A stretch of DNA of 64,000 nucleotides from Boswellia sacra (lineage: Eukaryota > Streptophyta > Magnoliopsida > Sapindales > Burseraceae): the NCBI GenBank assembly GCA_013180625.2, contig SNVD02004627.1, positions 143,565 to 207,564 on the forward strand. The letters are read 5' to 3'. The notes under the pieces were generated by a model. That model made no database searches, had not been told where the DNA came from, and saw only the letters and a program-made list of their open reading frames with translations. The position numbers and the translations under genes are program-made. Positions 49,101-60,809 of this stretch are shown here, one piece after another. Position 1 is the stretch's first letter. The number at the start of each line of letters is the position of its first letter.

Positions 49101-49502
49101 CTAGGCAGATACACACATTCACAGAATCACATTACTGTACAAGTTAAAAACAATACCTGTGTTTCAAAATAAAAATTTACTGTTTTTTTCCTTGTACTTG
49201 AACTTCGTTGGAATACAGATTAATTCCAAATCTTCAGTTATAAATGTGCGAACCCCACATTTCAAATAAATAATAAAAAATTTATAAATAAACTCATAAA
49301 TATAATGTTACAACAATTTTCCCCCAGTGAGTGATATTGTATATATGTATTTTCAATAAGTCTTAATTATCAGGATTACCTTCTCTTCTCGCTTGGCGCC
49401 ACGGTAATCCGGAGCATGATTGAGGAGGGAAGCCAGATGGCTACGAGTCTGACGAACCACTTCTTCCGGTGATTTCGGCTTCGACTTAAAGATGCCCTTC
49501 AT
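45591..49502 (-). CDS. MO25-like protein (CAB39/Hym1 family)
   Basis: Eleven minus-strand exons: 49380-49502, 48432-48593, 48140-48258, 47927-48001, 47403-47496, 46859-46918, 46520-46588, 46146-46244, 45974-46018, 45761-45863 and 45591-45664. All are GT-AG and in frame, and they give 340 aa, the usual MO25 length. Recognisable family stretches are [20 protein letters not shown] at the N-terminus, [68 protein letters not shown] and [19 protein letters not shown]. The fold is a helical-repeat scaffold. In animals and yeast MO25/Hym1 activates STE20/germinal-centre kinases; plant copies bind the kinase SIK1 and act in cell polarity and growth. A 63-base exon-like stretch between exons 6 and 7 is not needed for the standard length. 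Confidence 0.93.
46086..46128. repeat. (AAT)n microsatellite in a MO25-like intron
   Basis: About fourteen AAT repeats in the intron before exon 9 of the minus-strand gene. Confidence 0.9.
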
Positions 49503-50346
49503 CCTTCTGTTAATATTTTCTCGGAAACGAAACTCTACTTGTCCCTTCTTCAAGGGTTAAATGAAAAGAAAAGAAGATAAAAGAAATGTATGGCTTTATC
49601 TCCGCCTTCCAAAGGTTAAGGGTTATAGTGGTACCGAAACTGAATAGGGGACATTAACATTATGTTGGCCGTCTGTTTCCCGGGAAAATCGGTGGATGAG
49701 ATGAAAGTAAGCTCCTTTTCAAATTTCCTTTCTTATAATATAAGACAACTAAAATTCGCCACCTTACCTTAAACTCACAGGTTGACTGTCACGCGACTTG
49801 CCTTAAAGAAGTTGTATAATAAGATTTTTCCAAAATTTTGTGATACCATAAAATGAAATGTTGATTATTCTCGCCTTCATGCATGCTTCACAAAGACTTA
49901 ACACTATAACTCCTATATTTGAGGCATCTCTTTTGATGCATTGATGCGATGCTTGCTCAAGTTTCTAACTCCTATTTCCGGTTGCTGCGGATTTGCTTGG
50001 TTAAGGGAATTAATACCAGATCAACCAAAACAAAAATCCAAATAGCTTTCCCCAACTCAAATGTCTCAATCTAAACTGATCGTATTCTTATTGGTTTACT
50101 TTGATTCGATTATTTGGATTGGTTCTGCAGTTGTTCTTTCTACTTCTTGATTATGCTGAATTTGTAAATTGAACCACACAAGATGTAACCAAAAAATATG
50201 AAGGTAAATCAATATTGATGAGTGATAAATGGTTGCATGAAAAACTTTTGAACAGCGGAGTTGTAGTTTCTGCAGTAAGCTTTAAATTCTACACGCGTTG
50301 CGACTCATTATATAATAAAACTGATGCAGAATAAAATTCGAAGACA
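49503..50346. other. Promoter of the MO25-like gene and intergenic DNA
   Basis: About the first 200 bases would be the 5' UTR and promoter of the minus-strand gene. No further gene is visible. Confidence 0.5.
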
Positions 50347-50511
50347 ATGCACCAGCACCACCGTATTACCAACGAGGATTCGCCTGACGATCTCTCCATT
50401 GGCCTACGTGAAGAATACCGTTTCCTCAAGACACAAAGGTCAAACTTAGGAATCTGCATCAGCAGCAAAACTTGCGTACTTTTATGTAGGTACAAAGCTT
50501 GCTTTGACTGA
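50347..50511 (+). CDS. Small open frame, 54 aa, uncertain
   Basis: An ATG-initiated frame of 54 codons in a locally GC-richer patch, beginning M-H-Q-H-H-R-I-T-N and including DLSIGLREEYRFLKTQR, which looks coding-like in composition. It ends 32 bases before the Copia element. I recognise no family. It may be a fragment of an old gene whose remainder is lost, or chance. The opposite strand is also open here. Confidence 0.2.
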   Translation: MHQHHRITNEDSPDDLSIGLREEYRFLKTQRSNLGICISSKTCVLLCRYKACFD

Positions 50512-50543
50512 CTTCGACGTGTGAATGATGCTCACCTACTGGG

Positions 50544-51109
50544 TGTTATGCACAAGCGGAAACGATAACCAACCGAACAACCCAAAATGCACAACCACAA
50601 CTATGCCAGATAATTGAATATAATAGCAACAAAAGAGGCAACCAATTAACCACAATGCAGAAATAGAAAACACACCAGAATTTAACGAGTTTCGGTATAA
50701 ATACCTACGTCCTCGGGCGCCGCTGAAGAAACTTTCTACTATCTTCAAAGAGAATACAAACTTTTTGGGCTACAATACAAATACCACAACTATTGGGCCA
50801 AACTGTAATTACCCAAATAGTTGGGCCAAACTATAATTACCCAAACAATTGGGCAATACTACAAATACCCAAAACAAAGGGAGAAAAACAAATATTACAA
50901 ACTTTAAGGTCCTTACAGAAAGGCCCTTAAACTACGAGGTCTTACTTATGAGACCTTACAATTTTGAGGGGGTGAAAGATATTTCAATTTGGTACACTTA
51001 TATTTCTCCCACATGGCCTCTTTTATAAGGCCAATGTGAGACCCAACTTTGCTTCTCAAGCAATGTGGGATCTCTCCCACTTTGTTTTCATATGAGCCAA
51101 ATACCAACA
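50544..51109 (-). repeat. 3' LTR of the Copia element
   Basis: 566 bases with TG...CA ends. By eye it differs from the other LTR at about 10 positions, all transitions. Confidence 0.93.
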
Positions 51110-51121
51110 AATCTCCACCTT
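51110..51121 (-). other. Polypurine tract of the Copia element
   Basis: On the minus strand AAGGTGGAGATT directly precedes the 3' LTR, the position of the plus-strand primer. Confidence 0.7.
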
Positions 51122-51210
51122 GACGAATATGCCGACCCATCACAAATTTCTTCTTTTCCCCACATTCTCTATCACAACTGCAACGCCTCCTAATGCGCCC
51201 AATGGCGCGG

Positions 51211-54200
51211 TCAAACAGGCACAATGTTGATCAAGTCCAAACAATGACTGAACTTGATCGCTGTCACAACCTTAGTCAACATATCTGCGGGATTCTCGGC
51301 AGTCCCAATCTTCTGAAATAAGATTCTCCCTTCATCAATGATCTCCCGCACAAAATGATACCGAACATCAATATGCTTCGTACGAACATGGAACACTGGA
51401 TTCTTCGCTAAGTGGATAGCACTCTGACTGTCAGAAAAAAGAGTAATCTTCTTCTGCCCAATTTCCAATTCATTCTAGCAAACCCTGTAACCAAATAGCT
51501 TCCTTCACAGCCTCTGTCATAGCCATATACTCTGCCTCCGTAGTAGACAAAGCCACTGTAGACTGTAAAGTAGACTTCCAACTCACTGGTGCTGTTGCAA
51601 GAGTAAACACATAACCGGTTGTCGACCGACGTTTATCCAAATCACCAGCATAATCTGAATCAACATAACCAATAGCATACTGACCACATGTATCATCTCT
51701 CTCAAAGACTAAGCCAACATCTACGGTTTTCAGCAAATACCGTAGAATCCATTTCACTGCTTGCCAATGTCCTTTACCAGGATCATGCATATACCTGCTC
51801 ACAACTCCAACTGCATGTGAAATGTCGGGTCTCGTACACACCATAGCATACATTAGGCTACCAACTGCATTAGCATACGGAACTCGAGACATATACTCTC
51901 GTTCCTCATCTGTACTAGGAGATAAAGATGCACTGAGCTTCATATGAGGAGCAAGTGGGGTACTTACAGTTTTAGACTGCTTTGTAATGCCAAACCGTTG
52001 TAATACCCTCTTCAGATACTGCTTCTGAGTCAAACAAATCTTACTTCTCCCTCTATCTCTGCTAATCTCCATGCCAAAAATCTTCTTAGCTTCACCCAAA
52101 TCTTTCATCTCAAACTTTCGATTCAACTGAGTCTTCAACTTTGTAATTTCTTCGACATTCGTCGAAGCTATCAACATATCATCAACATACAAGAGTAGAT
52201 AAATGAAAGAACCATCACGTAGCCTCCGAAAATACACACAATTATCAAATTTGCTTCTTGTGTACTTCTGACCCATCATAAACCGATCAAATCGCTTATA
52301 CCACTGTCTGGGAGATTGCTTCAAACCATAAAGCGATCTTTTCAGTTTGCATACCAAATTTTCCTTACCAGCAACTTTGAATCCCTCTGGCTGAGTCATA
52401 TAGATTTCCTCTTCCAAGTCACCATGTAAAAATGCAGTTTTTACATCCAATTGAACTAGTTCCATATTCATCTGAGCTACCAAGGCTAACAAAATTCTAA
52501 TGGAAGAATGTTTCACAACTGGAGAAAATACCTCATTGTAGTCAATTCCTTCCCTCTGAGCGTAGCCTTTAGCCACCAACCTTGCCTTGTAGCGGATGTC
52601 ATTCTTGTCAGGAAATCCATCTTTCTTTGCATATACCCATTTGCACCCAATTGCCTTTTTACCCTTCGGTAGTTGAGCTAGCTCCCAAGTTTCATTCTTC
52701 TGAAGAGACTGCATCTCTTCGCTCATAGCTGTCTTCCACTCATCAACTTCAGAACATCTGACTGCCTCTCTATAAGTGGAAGGAACATCAGCATCTACAA
52801 TTGGAAGTGCATAGGCCACCATATCAGCAAATCGAGCAGGTCTGCGAATCTCACGTCTTGGCCTATCAACTGCAATAGATTCTTGTTGCTGTTGAGGTTC
52901 CTGAGTAGAACCCTCACCATCATCTCCCAAATCCTCCTCTGTCATAGGAGTACCATCATCTGTCTCAACAGATCTAACTGGGTTCAATGTCGTCGTTTCA
53001 AACTCCACCTGCTGCTGAGTATGCTCCACCTGCTGTGGAGTACCATTCACCTTTGTCTGGTTTTCTGATTTCTTCAACATTGAAGACTCATCAAATGTCA
53101 CATCTCTGCTGGATACAATCTTTCTCGAACTAGGACACCATAGACGATATCCTTTCACTCCTGAAGCAAATCCCAAGAAAATCGCTTTCTTGGCTCTAGG
53201 ATCCAGCTTAGATTCTTTCACATGATAATATGCAGTAGAACCAAAAACATGTAAAGAATCATAATCAGAAACAGGTTGTCCAGACCATACCTCCAATGGA
53301 GTTCTATCACCAATAGCAGCTGATGGTAGACGATTAATGAGATGACACGCATAAGTCACAGCTCAGCCCAAAATTCTTTGCCCAACCCAGCATTGGACAA
53401 TATACACCGAACTTTCTCCAGCAATGTCCGGTTCATGCGTTCTGCCACCCCATTCTGCTGCGGTGTACCTCTAACAGTAAAATGACGTACAATACCTTCG
53501 TCTTGACACAATTTCAAAAACTGATCACTGCAATACTCACCACCATTATCTGTTCTGAGATGCTTGATCTTCTTGCCAGTTTGTGTCTCAATCATCTTTT
53601 TCCATTTAAGGAAAGCACGAAGTACATCATCTTTTGATTTCAAACAGTACACCCAAGTTCTTCTGGAAAAGTCATCAACAAAAGTAACAAAGTAGTGCCT
53701 ACCTCCCATAGATGCGGTTTTAGTAGGTCCCCACACATCTGAGTGAACATAATCAAGAATACCCTTGGTATTATGAATAGCGGTGCCAAATTTCACTCTC
53801 TTCTGCTTTCCCAGAACACAATGCTCACAGAAATCCAGCTTGCAGGTCTTTGCACCTTTCAATAAGCCTCGTTTCACTAAACTGAATAAGGCTTTCTCAC
53901 CTGCATGTCCCAAACGCATATGCCACAGTCTCGTGATCTTAGAATCTGCATCATTATCAGAAACCGTAGCCGCTGATCCAGTAACTGTACTACCATTATA
54001 GTAATACAAATTGTTCCTCCTAGTGCCTTTCAATAACACAAGAGCGCCTGAAGTGACCCTCAGAATACCATCTCGAATAGATATACCACAGCCTTTAGAT
54101 TCCAAGGCTCCCAAAGAGATGAGATTCTTCTTCAACTTCGGTACATACCGAACATCTGTCAAAACTCTAGTCAGTCCATCATGATTCCTCAAACGGATCG

Positions 54201-55160
54201 AACCTATCCAGCAGTATGGCAAATATCATCATTGCCCATATACACAACTCCACAATCAAGCTGTTCAAACTGAAAGAACCAATCCCGATGTGGACACATA
54301 TGATAAGTACAACCCGAATCCATAATCCACTCATCAGAAATAGAAGTGGATGGGTGACCAGCTAGACATATATCTGACTCACTATCATCCTCACGCTCAA
54401 CAACACATGCATCAGAAACAGCCTTGCCCTTTTCTTTCTTTTTCAACTTAGGACAATCTTTCTTCCAATGCCCTTTCTCACGACAAAAGGCACACTCATC
54501 TTTTCCTAATCTACCCCTCGACAAAGATTTTCCCCTTTTTTCTAGTTTCCTACTATGACTACGCCCTCTCACTGTCAATGCATCTACTGACTCATCCCTA
54601 TGTTCCCTTTGATCTTTCTTACGAATTTCATAATTCAACAAAGCAGAACAAACTTATTCAAAAGACAGTTTATCTTTCCCATGGATAAGAATAATGCATA
54701 AATGATCTAATTCATCCGGAAGTGAGCCAATCAATAGCATAGCCTTAATTTCATCTTTGAAGGTTTCATCTAAGTTTAACAAATCAGCAATTAACTTATT
54801 AAAACTCATCAATATGAGAACTGATGCTCGTACCTGGTTTCAACTGGAGACGGAACAATCTCTTCATTAGATACAGCCGATTCTCATTGCTTTTCTTCAT
54901 ATATTTGTTTTCCAGTGCCTTCCACAATTTGCTTGCAGATGTCTCTTTTGTGAACGGATACTTTTGTTCTCTGTACAAGCAAGAGCGAATCAACCCATAA
55001 GCTTTTATATTCAGCCTGTCCCAATCTCTTACACTGATATCTTCTGGTTTTGTTTCTTCCAGAACAATATCCAAATCCTGCTGATACAACCCGTCCAACA
55101 CCTCACTCTGCCATAAGCCGAAATTATTTCAGCCATCAAATTTTTTAACATCTATTTTTG
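51211..55160 (-). pseudogene. Broken Copia gag-pol
   Basis: Minus-strand pieces in order: gag (about 55160-54640) with a zinc knuckle CAFCREKGHWKKDC (CX2CX4HX4C); aspartic protease with DSGCTYHMC; GAG-pre-integrase LWHMRLGHAG and CEHCVLGKQKR; an integrase core with DVWGP, DDFSRRTW and RTDNGGEY; reverse transcriptase with YVDDMLIA; and RNase H with DSQSAIHLAKN. Breaks seen: an in-frame TGA at about 55,127; a frameshift followed by stops at about 54,799; an in-frame stop at about 54,655; and frameshifts at about 54,210, 53,358 and 51,469. Gag and pol therefore cannot be made as one polyprotein. The lineage looks Tork/Tnt1-like; that is judged from motif wording only. Confidence 0.9.
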
Positions 55161-55360
55161 CATTTGTCACAGTCACTGTCTTCTCAGATACAGTAGACGA
55201 TGAAGCCCTTACAACCTCTCACAAATAAGCTCGATACACAAATCACCAATAACCAAGCTCCAAACAAACTATTATATTCAATAACTAGCAATCCAAAATC
55301 AATAGCCCAGAATAGTAGAAGTGCTTCAATGAAATAGCCACTAACTACCCAAAACCTTCG

Positions 55361-55372
55361 GCTCTGATACCA
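55361..55372 (-). other. Primer binding site (initiator Met tRNA)
   Basis: The minus-strand TGGTATCAGAGC is the common plant Copia primer site, complementary to the 3' end of initiator tRNA-Met. It starts two bases after the 5' LTR. Confidence 0.9.
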
Positions 55373-55374
55373 AT

Positions 55375-55940
55375 TGTTATGCACAAGCGGAAACGATAAC
55401 CAACCGAACAACCCAAAATGCACAACCACAACTATATCAGATAATTGAATATAATAGCAACAAAAGAGGCAACCAATCAACCACAATGCAGAAATAGAAA
55501 ACACACCAGGATTTAACGAGTTTCGGTATAAATACCTACGTCCTCGGGCGCCGCTGAAGAAACTTTCCACTATCTTCAAAGAGAATACAAACTTTTTGGG
55601 CCACAATACAAATACCACAACTATTGGGTCAAACTGTAATTATCCAAATAGTTGGGCCAAACTATAATTACCCAAACAATTGGGCAATACTACAAATACC
55701 CAAAACAAAGGGAGAAAAATAAATATTACAAACTTTAAGGTCCTTACAGAAAGGCCCTTAAACTACGAGGTCTTACTTATGAGACCTTACAATTTTGAGG
55801 GGGTGAAAGATATTTCAATTTGGTACACTTATATTTCTCCCACATGGCCTCTTTTATAAGGCCAATGTGAAACCCAACTTTGCTTCTCAAGCAATGTGGG
55901 ATCTCTCCCACTTTGTTTTCATATGAGCCAAATACCAACA
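55375..55940 (-). repeat. 5' LTR of the Copia element
   Basis: 566 bases, same ends as the other LTR, next to the primer binding site. Confidence 0.93.
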
Positions 55941-56134
55941 CTGGGACTGATAATATTCGAGATTATACATGGTTATACACAAAAGATTCTTTTTTGATCT
56001 ATTCTTTTAACTCTGTCTCTTATCCCTAGGAGGTCTTCCCCCACCAACAGATTTTTTCCAAAAACTTCATTTATTCTGGTGTGGATGGCAGGCAGGCCTA
56101 TATTTCTTTGTTTCGATAGCACTCCTTACGAGCG

Positions 56135-56216
56135 ATGTTTCTATTTACTATCATCTAAAAATAATAAAGTTATCAATGTTTCTATTTACTATCATCTAAA
56201 AATAATAAAGTTATCA
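56135..56216. repeat. 41-bp direct tandem duplication
   Basis: Two adjacent copies of a unit starting ATGTTTCTATTTACTATCAT, at 56135-56175 and 56176-56216. It probably lies in the plastid-derived segment. Confidence 0.85.
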
Positions 56217-56306
56217 ATGACGGAACAAACCATGAAATAACCCCTCATGTGCGAAATTATCAAAAATCCCCTTTAAGATCAAACAATTCCATCGAATTGA
56301 GTATGA

Positions 56307-56434
56307 GCAAATAGCAGGAATCAAACTCGCATCGTTAGCTTGGAAGGCTAGGGGTTAAAGTCAACGTCGATTCATCATTTTTAACGCCTCTAATTCAAAA
56401 CCGAGTATGAAACTTTAGTTTCATTCAGCTCCTG
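56307..56434 (-). pseudogene. Plastid-derived insertion (NUPT): 3' part of chloroplast trnG-UCC
   Basis: On the minus strand, 56355-56307 reads like the 3' exon of chloroplast tRNA-Gly(UCC): the anticodon-loop stretch CCTTCCAAGCTAACGATGCG, then a T-arm and acceptor stem. Just upstream, 56431-56398 folds as a group II intron domain V (GAGCTGAATGAAAC paired with GTTTCATACTCGGTTT), followed by domain VI-like sequence, as in the trnG-UCC intron. Compared with the plastid gene as I remember it, the differences are mostly C-to-T or G-to-A, as expected for methylated nuclear DNA. The 5' exon is missing, so this is not a functional tRNA. The insertion probably extends left towards about 55,950; that part I could not match from memory. 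Confidence 0.75.
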
Positions 56435-57175
56435 ATTATTACTTATTTTTGTACTTGCTATTTTATTTTCCAATTATTTCTTCAATTAAGAGAAGAGAAG
56501 AGAATAGTATAAGAATAAAAAAATAGTAGAAATTCTCTTATCCAATTCGGAAGGATCGCACCTTAGAATTATTTGACTGTTTACATCTCAAACACAAACA
56601 AACAGATAAAGTATAATTCAACCACTGCAATTAAAATTTTCTACTAAGATTTTGTTGTTGTTCATCTCAATTCAGGAGAAAGACAGGATATGAATTGTGT
56701 CCTAAAAGAATTAGAGAACCAAATCGAATGTATACAGTAATGTATGTTACAAGAAGCAATCAGTGTAACTAAAAATGAGTATACTGAAAAATTACTCAAT
56801 TTGTCAGTCCAACTACTGCAAGTCACAGAATTATCATAAAGTTCAACAGTGTATATGCAGCCAATCCAGTTCTCACCTCACCGAACTGCAAGAGAATGCC
56901 TATCACCATTTGCAAATACAAAGATTCAGAACAGAGTCATTATCTCCCTGTAGCATTTCCCGAGCCACATCATTAGGTTGACCATCGATTCGACTAAACT
57001 CTTTAACACAAAAATCCCAGTTCCAGAATTTCCTACACGTATCCTTAAAAGAAATCTCATAAATCATCAGTTGTGGAGGTAATTATACTTCTGATAAAAG
57101 AGAAAATGTATTAGATCACTTCAAATTCCCAGCTCTCAGAGAATGGATTAGTTCATGGAACATCCAACAAACAAT
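56435..57175. other. Intergenic DNA and 3' UTR of XYLT
   Basis: AT-rich; the right part is likely the 3' UTR of the minus-strand xylosyltransferase gene. No gene seen. Confidence 0.5.
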
Positions 57176-60100
57176 TCAGCATCCAATACTTCTCAATATG
57201 TTGTTAAGTTTGCTAATAACAACTTCAGGATTGGCATATGATCCATCCAGATTAATGGCATGATATTCCAACCCTTTCCACTGGGAAATCAATTGAAAAT
57301 GTGGGCGTCTGAATTGGCTGCTAATAATCTCTAGAATTACTGTTTTTGGCAATGCAGATACTATGTGAGTGAGACCAGCACCATGAGCACCAATAATAAC
57401 TGAAGCATCTTGGATGGCTCGGACTTGATCCTTCATGGACATGTGCGCAAACAGTCCATTAACAAGATTTATTTTGCATTGCAAATGATTAGATGCCCAA
57501 CTCTGTAAAGAATCAAACACTTCTTGTTCATTGCTAAGCCTTGATTCAACTTTACCACCATGACGTGGATGGGCCAAGTAATCTTCACGACGAACAAAAA
57601 GAATGTTATGACTTGAGCCTGGCCTCTCAATGCGGTGTCTATTTACTTGAAACCCAAAAGATGCTCTAATCATTTCTCCAAACTCAGACAACCTTGCAGT
57701 TTTGTGATCATCAGGATTTTGCCACAGATCGTGTGCAGATGCTCCATGACAATTTATGTCTTCAGTTAGCCCCTTAAATAATGGAGTCTCATATCCTAGA
57801 GGAGAAATAATGGCATGACGGAAACAAACCGGACCACTAAAGTTTTTAGCATAATTAATGCTTGAAAACATTGCCTCCCACGTTTCTTCCAACTGAGTCT
57901 GAAATTTTTTTCATCAAAGAAAGACAGATCAGTCATAGTTCAGAGAAAAAAAAAGAAAAAAGATTAGAAGTCCACAATGGTAGAGCAAGACAACCAGAAC
58001 AAACTTAGCCGAGAGCTACTCAAATAGAAATAAAAACAGAGTCGAAGCAACAGCAATAATTACATCCTTAACAGGGAAGAAAAGTACTTCCAGACAACCA
58101 ATTGAATGAAAGACTAATCAAGATGAATAGTTCTTAGGAGAAACAAATTATGGCACAATAGCTACAGCACAATCAAGAGAGAGACAGTCAGAAGGATGTA
58201 AAGAAGGCAAATAATTTCAGAGAAGGTGACAAGAAGAACAAAAATCTAGAACAGTTTAGAAGGAAGATATCTTCTGCCAAAACAGCATATACCCAATAAA
58301 TTGAACTACCAGGTAACATATACCCAAAAGGGGAACAATGGATACTCTGAATTTACACATTGTATGTTTGGTGCAGGCTGAGAAACAATAATTTGTCAGC
58401 AGCATAGAAATTTCAGTTTGTCTAGCATAGAGGCTGAGTTGCAAAAGCTCCATATTTAAAGAACATTTATAATGCTCCCCTGAAAGCCCAACATGTTGAG
58501 ATAATGGAAAGAGGGTATGTGCCATGTCCATCGAACTATTACAACTTCCATGTCGTGTATAACTATTATGAGCTAAAAGCATATCTTGAAATTAGTGGAT
58601 CCCAAAAGCACAAGAACCAAATTTAGCATCGCCCTACTGACCAATAAATAACCTAAATCTTATCTGCTTATCCATGGTCACCTTTACCAATATTTATAAA
58701 CTGAAAGCAATAGAAAGTAACATCTAGAAGCAATCTCAATATAACAAACAGAAGATCTTGATCACCACACACTCTTCCAAGAAAACAGTAGAAGAAAACT
58801 AATCCTAAGAGCCTAGCTGAGAAAGAACAGATGCTTAACTTTTGTCCACAAGGTGCAATTATTGCTTCTGTCTACTAAGAAACCACCACAGCTGGAAGAG
58901 GAAATAGAAAGAAAATTCAGAAAGAGTATATTTTAATGGAGCATTGGCACATGTGGATAGATCATGAAACACCCCTTTCTAATTAATCTCAAACCCGTTC
59001 TACTAAGAAAATATAATCTTCAAATGGTTTTGTGCATAAATAAAGTAAAAGGAAATCATTCCTTCATGAATCTCAAATTTCATTATATTCGCATGTTGCT
59101 CTCAAAAATTAAAACTAAATCTTCCAAGTCCTCGGATGGATTTTGGTCCAAAGTTTCATTCATGAATAAATTAAGCCCTAATGCCAATGGTTAAAGTACA
59201 TTGAACCCACTTTACGTTTCTATTTTTTAGTTACTTAAATTGCCAGCAAAAACTAATAATAGTACAAAACTTTGGCACACAGTTTTGTGCTTTTTATTAT
59301 ACACAATTCTCAGGCATCACCGTCCTATTTCAATCATATGTATATCTCTACTTCTCTAACTAATAATATTCCTTTAAAACAAATGTTACTACAAGTTTGT
59401 CCATATATGGCAGTCAGCAGCCAACAAAAGAAAAAACTGCTGAGATATTAAGCCCACATACCTTACAGTGGCCATCAACAAAAACCAAATGTGGTCGATT
59501 AGGCAAGCCAGTAACTCTGGACGACACATATGCACTGTACCAATCTGTAATTGTGTGAAAAAGGTTTGCATACTCGAACCGGGTGACCAGAAGAGTTGGC
59601 TCCTCCACCCACTGTAAGTAACCATCCAACGTCAGAAACAATAAAAGCAGAACAATTATAGATAACTAAACATAAAAGAGAAGAGTATATAGAACACATT
59701 CCATTCTAATCTAGATAAACCCCTATTAACCAAGATATCCTTTTAACATAACATATTTGCATCTACTTTCCTAATTTGAAATAGTCTCATTCCCTAGCAC
59801 TGACCAGATGTCACAAAACATTAGTCCCAAAAATTCAGATTTTCCATACAAGATTGCATTAAATTACTTCCAATAAATCAGTAAACCAATTTAGAACTAA
59901 TCACTGCATTAAATGAGTTTCCAATAAATCAGGAATTCAACAACTAATCAACAGACATCCTTCCCAAGATTGTGGCATTCAGTTCATTAAACACAACCAC
60001 GGATCACACAAATCAATGAGCCAATTTTACAATTAGCAGATAAACAGAACCAATAAATAAAAAATGGCAACTTTCATACTAGATCAATTTAAAGCCAACA

Positions 60101-60809
60101 AACCCATAACTACTCCAAATCCAAGAATAAACTTTAAAATACAAACCACCTCACAATCATCAAAAACTTTAGAATCCACAACTTGGATCGACCCAATCAA
60201 CCCTCTCATCGTATGCAGAGCAATACCACCCTGAGGCACGTATCTATCAAGCAAGTCATCAGTCAAAAGTCTTCTATCTTCCCTCTGCCGCTTCCTCCCT
60301 CTTGACCCAAAATTCTCTTCTCCCTCAACCTCAAACGCTCCGTTTTCATACACCGGCAACTCCTCTTCATCCGTCCTCCCCATCACATCCTCCAACCTCT
60401 CCCCACCTCTCGACATCCTTATCTTCTGGTGATTCATCTTCACCTTCCCGCCCTCACAGACAGAACTCCTCAGCGTCTCACTGTAATAGCAGCGAAACCA
60501 CCCTCCTCCGCCGCTGGCCGAGGAGGGCAGGAGATCGACGCGGGTGTTGAACCCATTTCCGAAATAGGCCTCGCAGGAGCGGTAACGAACGTTGGGGTTC
60601 TGCGACCAGGGTAGGTAGGAAGGGAGTATTGGCCAAGCTTTGGAAAAATGGTGGTGGGTTTCGGTGAAGGGAAGGTTGTTATTGGTAGTGGTGGGGTGGT
60701 GGCGTTGGTCGTGGGAGTGGGAGTGAGAGAAGTAGAGATAGAGAGAGAGAGAGTTGAGAGCGAAGAGAGCCAAGAGGATCTTGAGAAGCTTGGAAGTTGT
60801 TCTGTTCAT
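57176..60809 (-). CDS. XYLT: Beta-1,2-xylosyltransferase of N-glycan core
   Basis: Three minus-strand exons: 60150-60809, 59462-59611 and 57176-57898, giving 510 aa (Arabidopsis about 534). The protein is a type II Golgi membrane enzyme. It has a short cytosolic N-terminus (MNRTTSK), a single hydrophobic anchor at about residues 8-27, a His/Thr/Asn-rich stem, then the GT61-type catalytic part with RYRSCEAYFGNGF, FVDGHCK, PVCFRHAIISPLGYE and the conserved IIGAHGAGLTH around residues 438-448. It transfers xylose from UDP-xylose to the core mannose of complex N-glycans. The 1563-base second intron contains no other gene. Start: ATG at 60809. Its position next to the Tim17-family gene and its neighbours matches Arabidopsis At5g55500. 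Confidence 0.95.

Larger units (their letters stand above)
50544..55940 (-). mobile_element. Copia-type LTR retrotransposon (Tnt1/Tork-like), 5397 bp
   Basis: Two 566-bp LTRs (50544-51109 and 55375-55940), each beginning TGTTATGCACAAGC and ending AATACCAACA, enclose a minus-strand gag-pol. Both sides carry the 5-bp target duplication CTGGG (50539-50543 and 55941-55945). A primer binding site matching the initiator Met tRNA end (TGGTATCAGAGC on the minus strand) lies two bases inside the 5' LTR. A purine-rich tract lies next to the 3' LTR. Domain order protease, integrase, reverse transcriptase, RNase H defines Copia. The structure is complete but the reading frame is broken several times, so it is not autonomous. 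Confidence 0.95.

Noticed and set aside
50544..55618. 144- and 70-codon minus-strand frames within the LTRs
   Set aside because: They come from the two LTR copies and match each other only because the LTRs are repeats.
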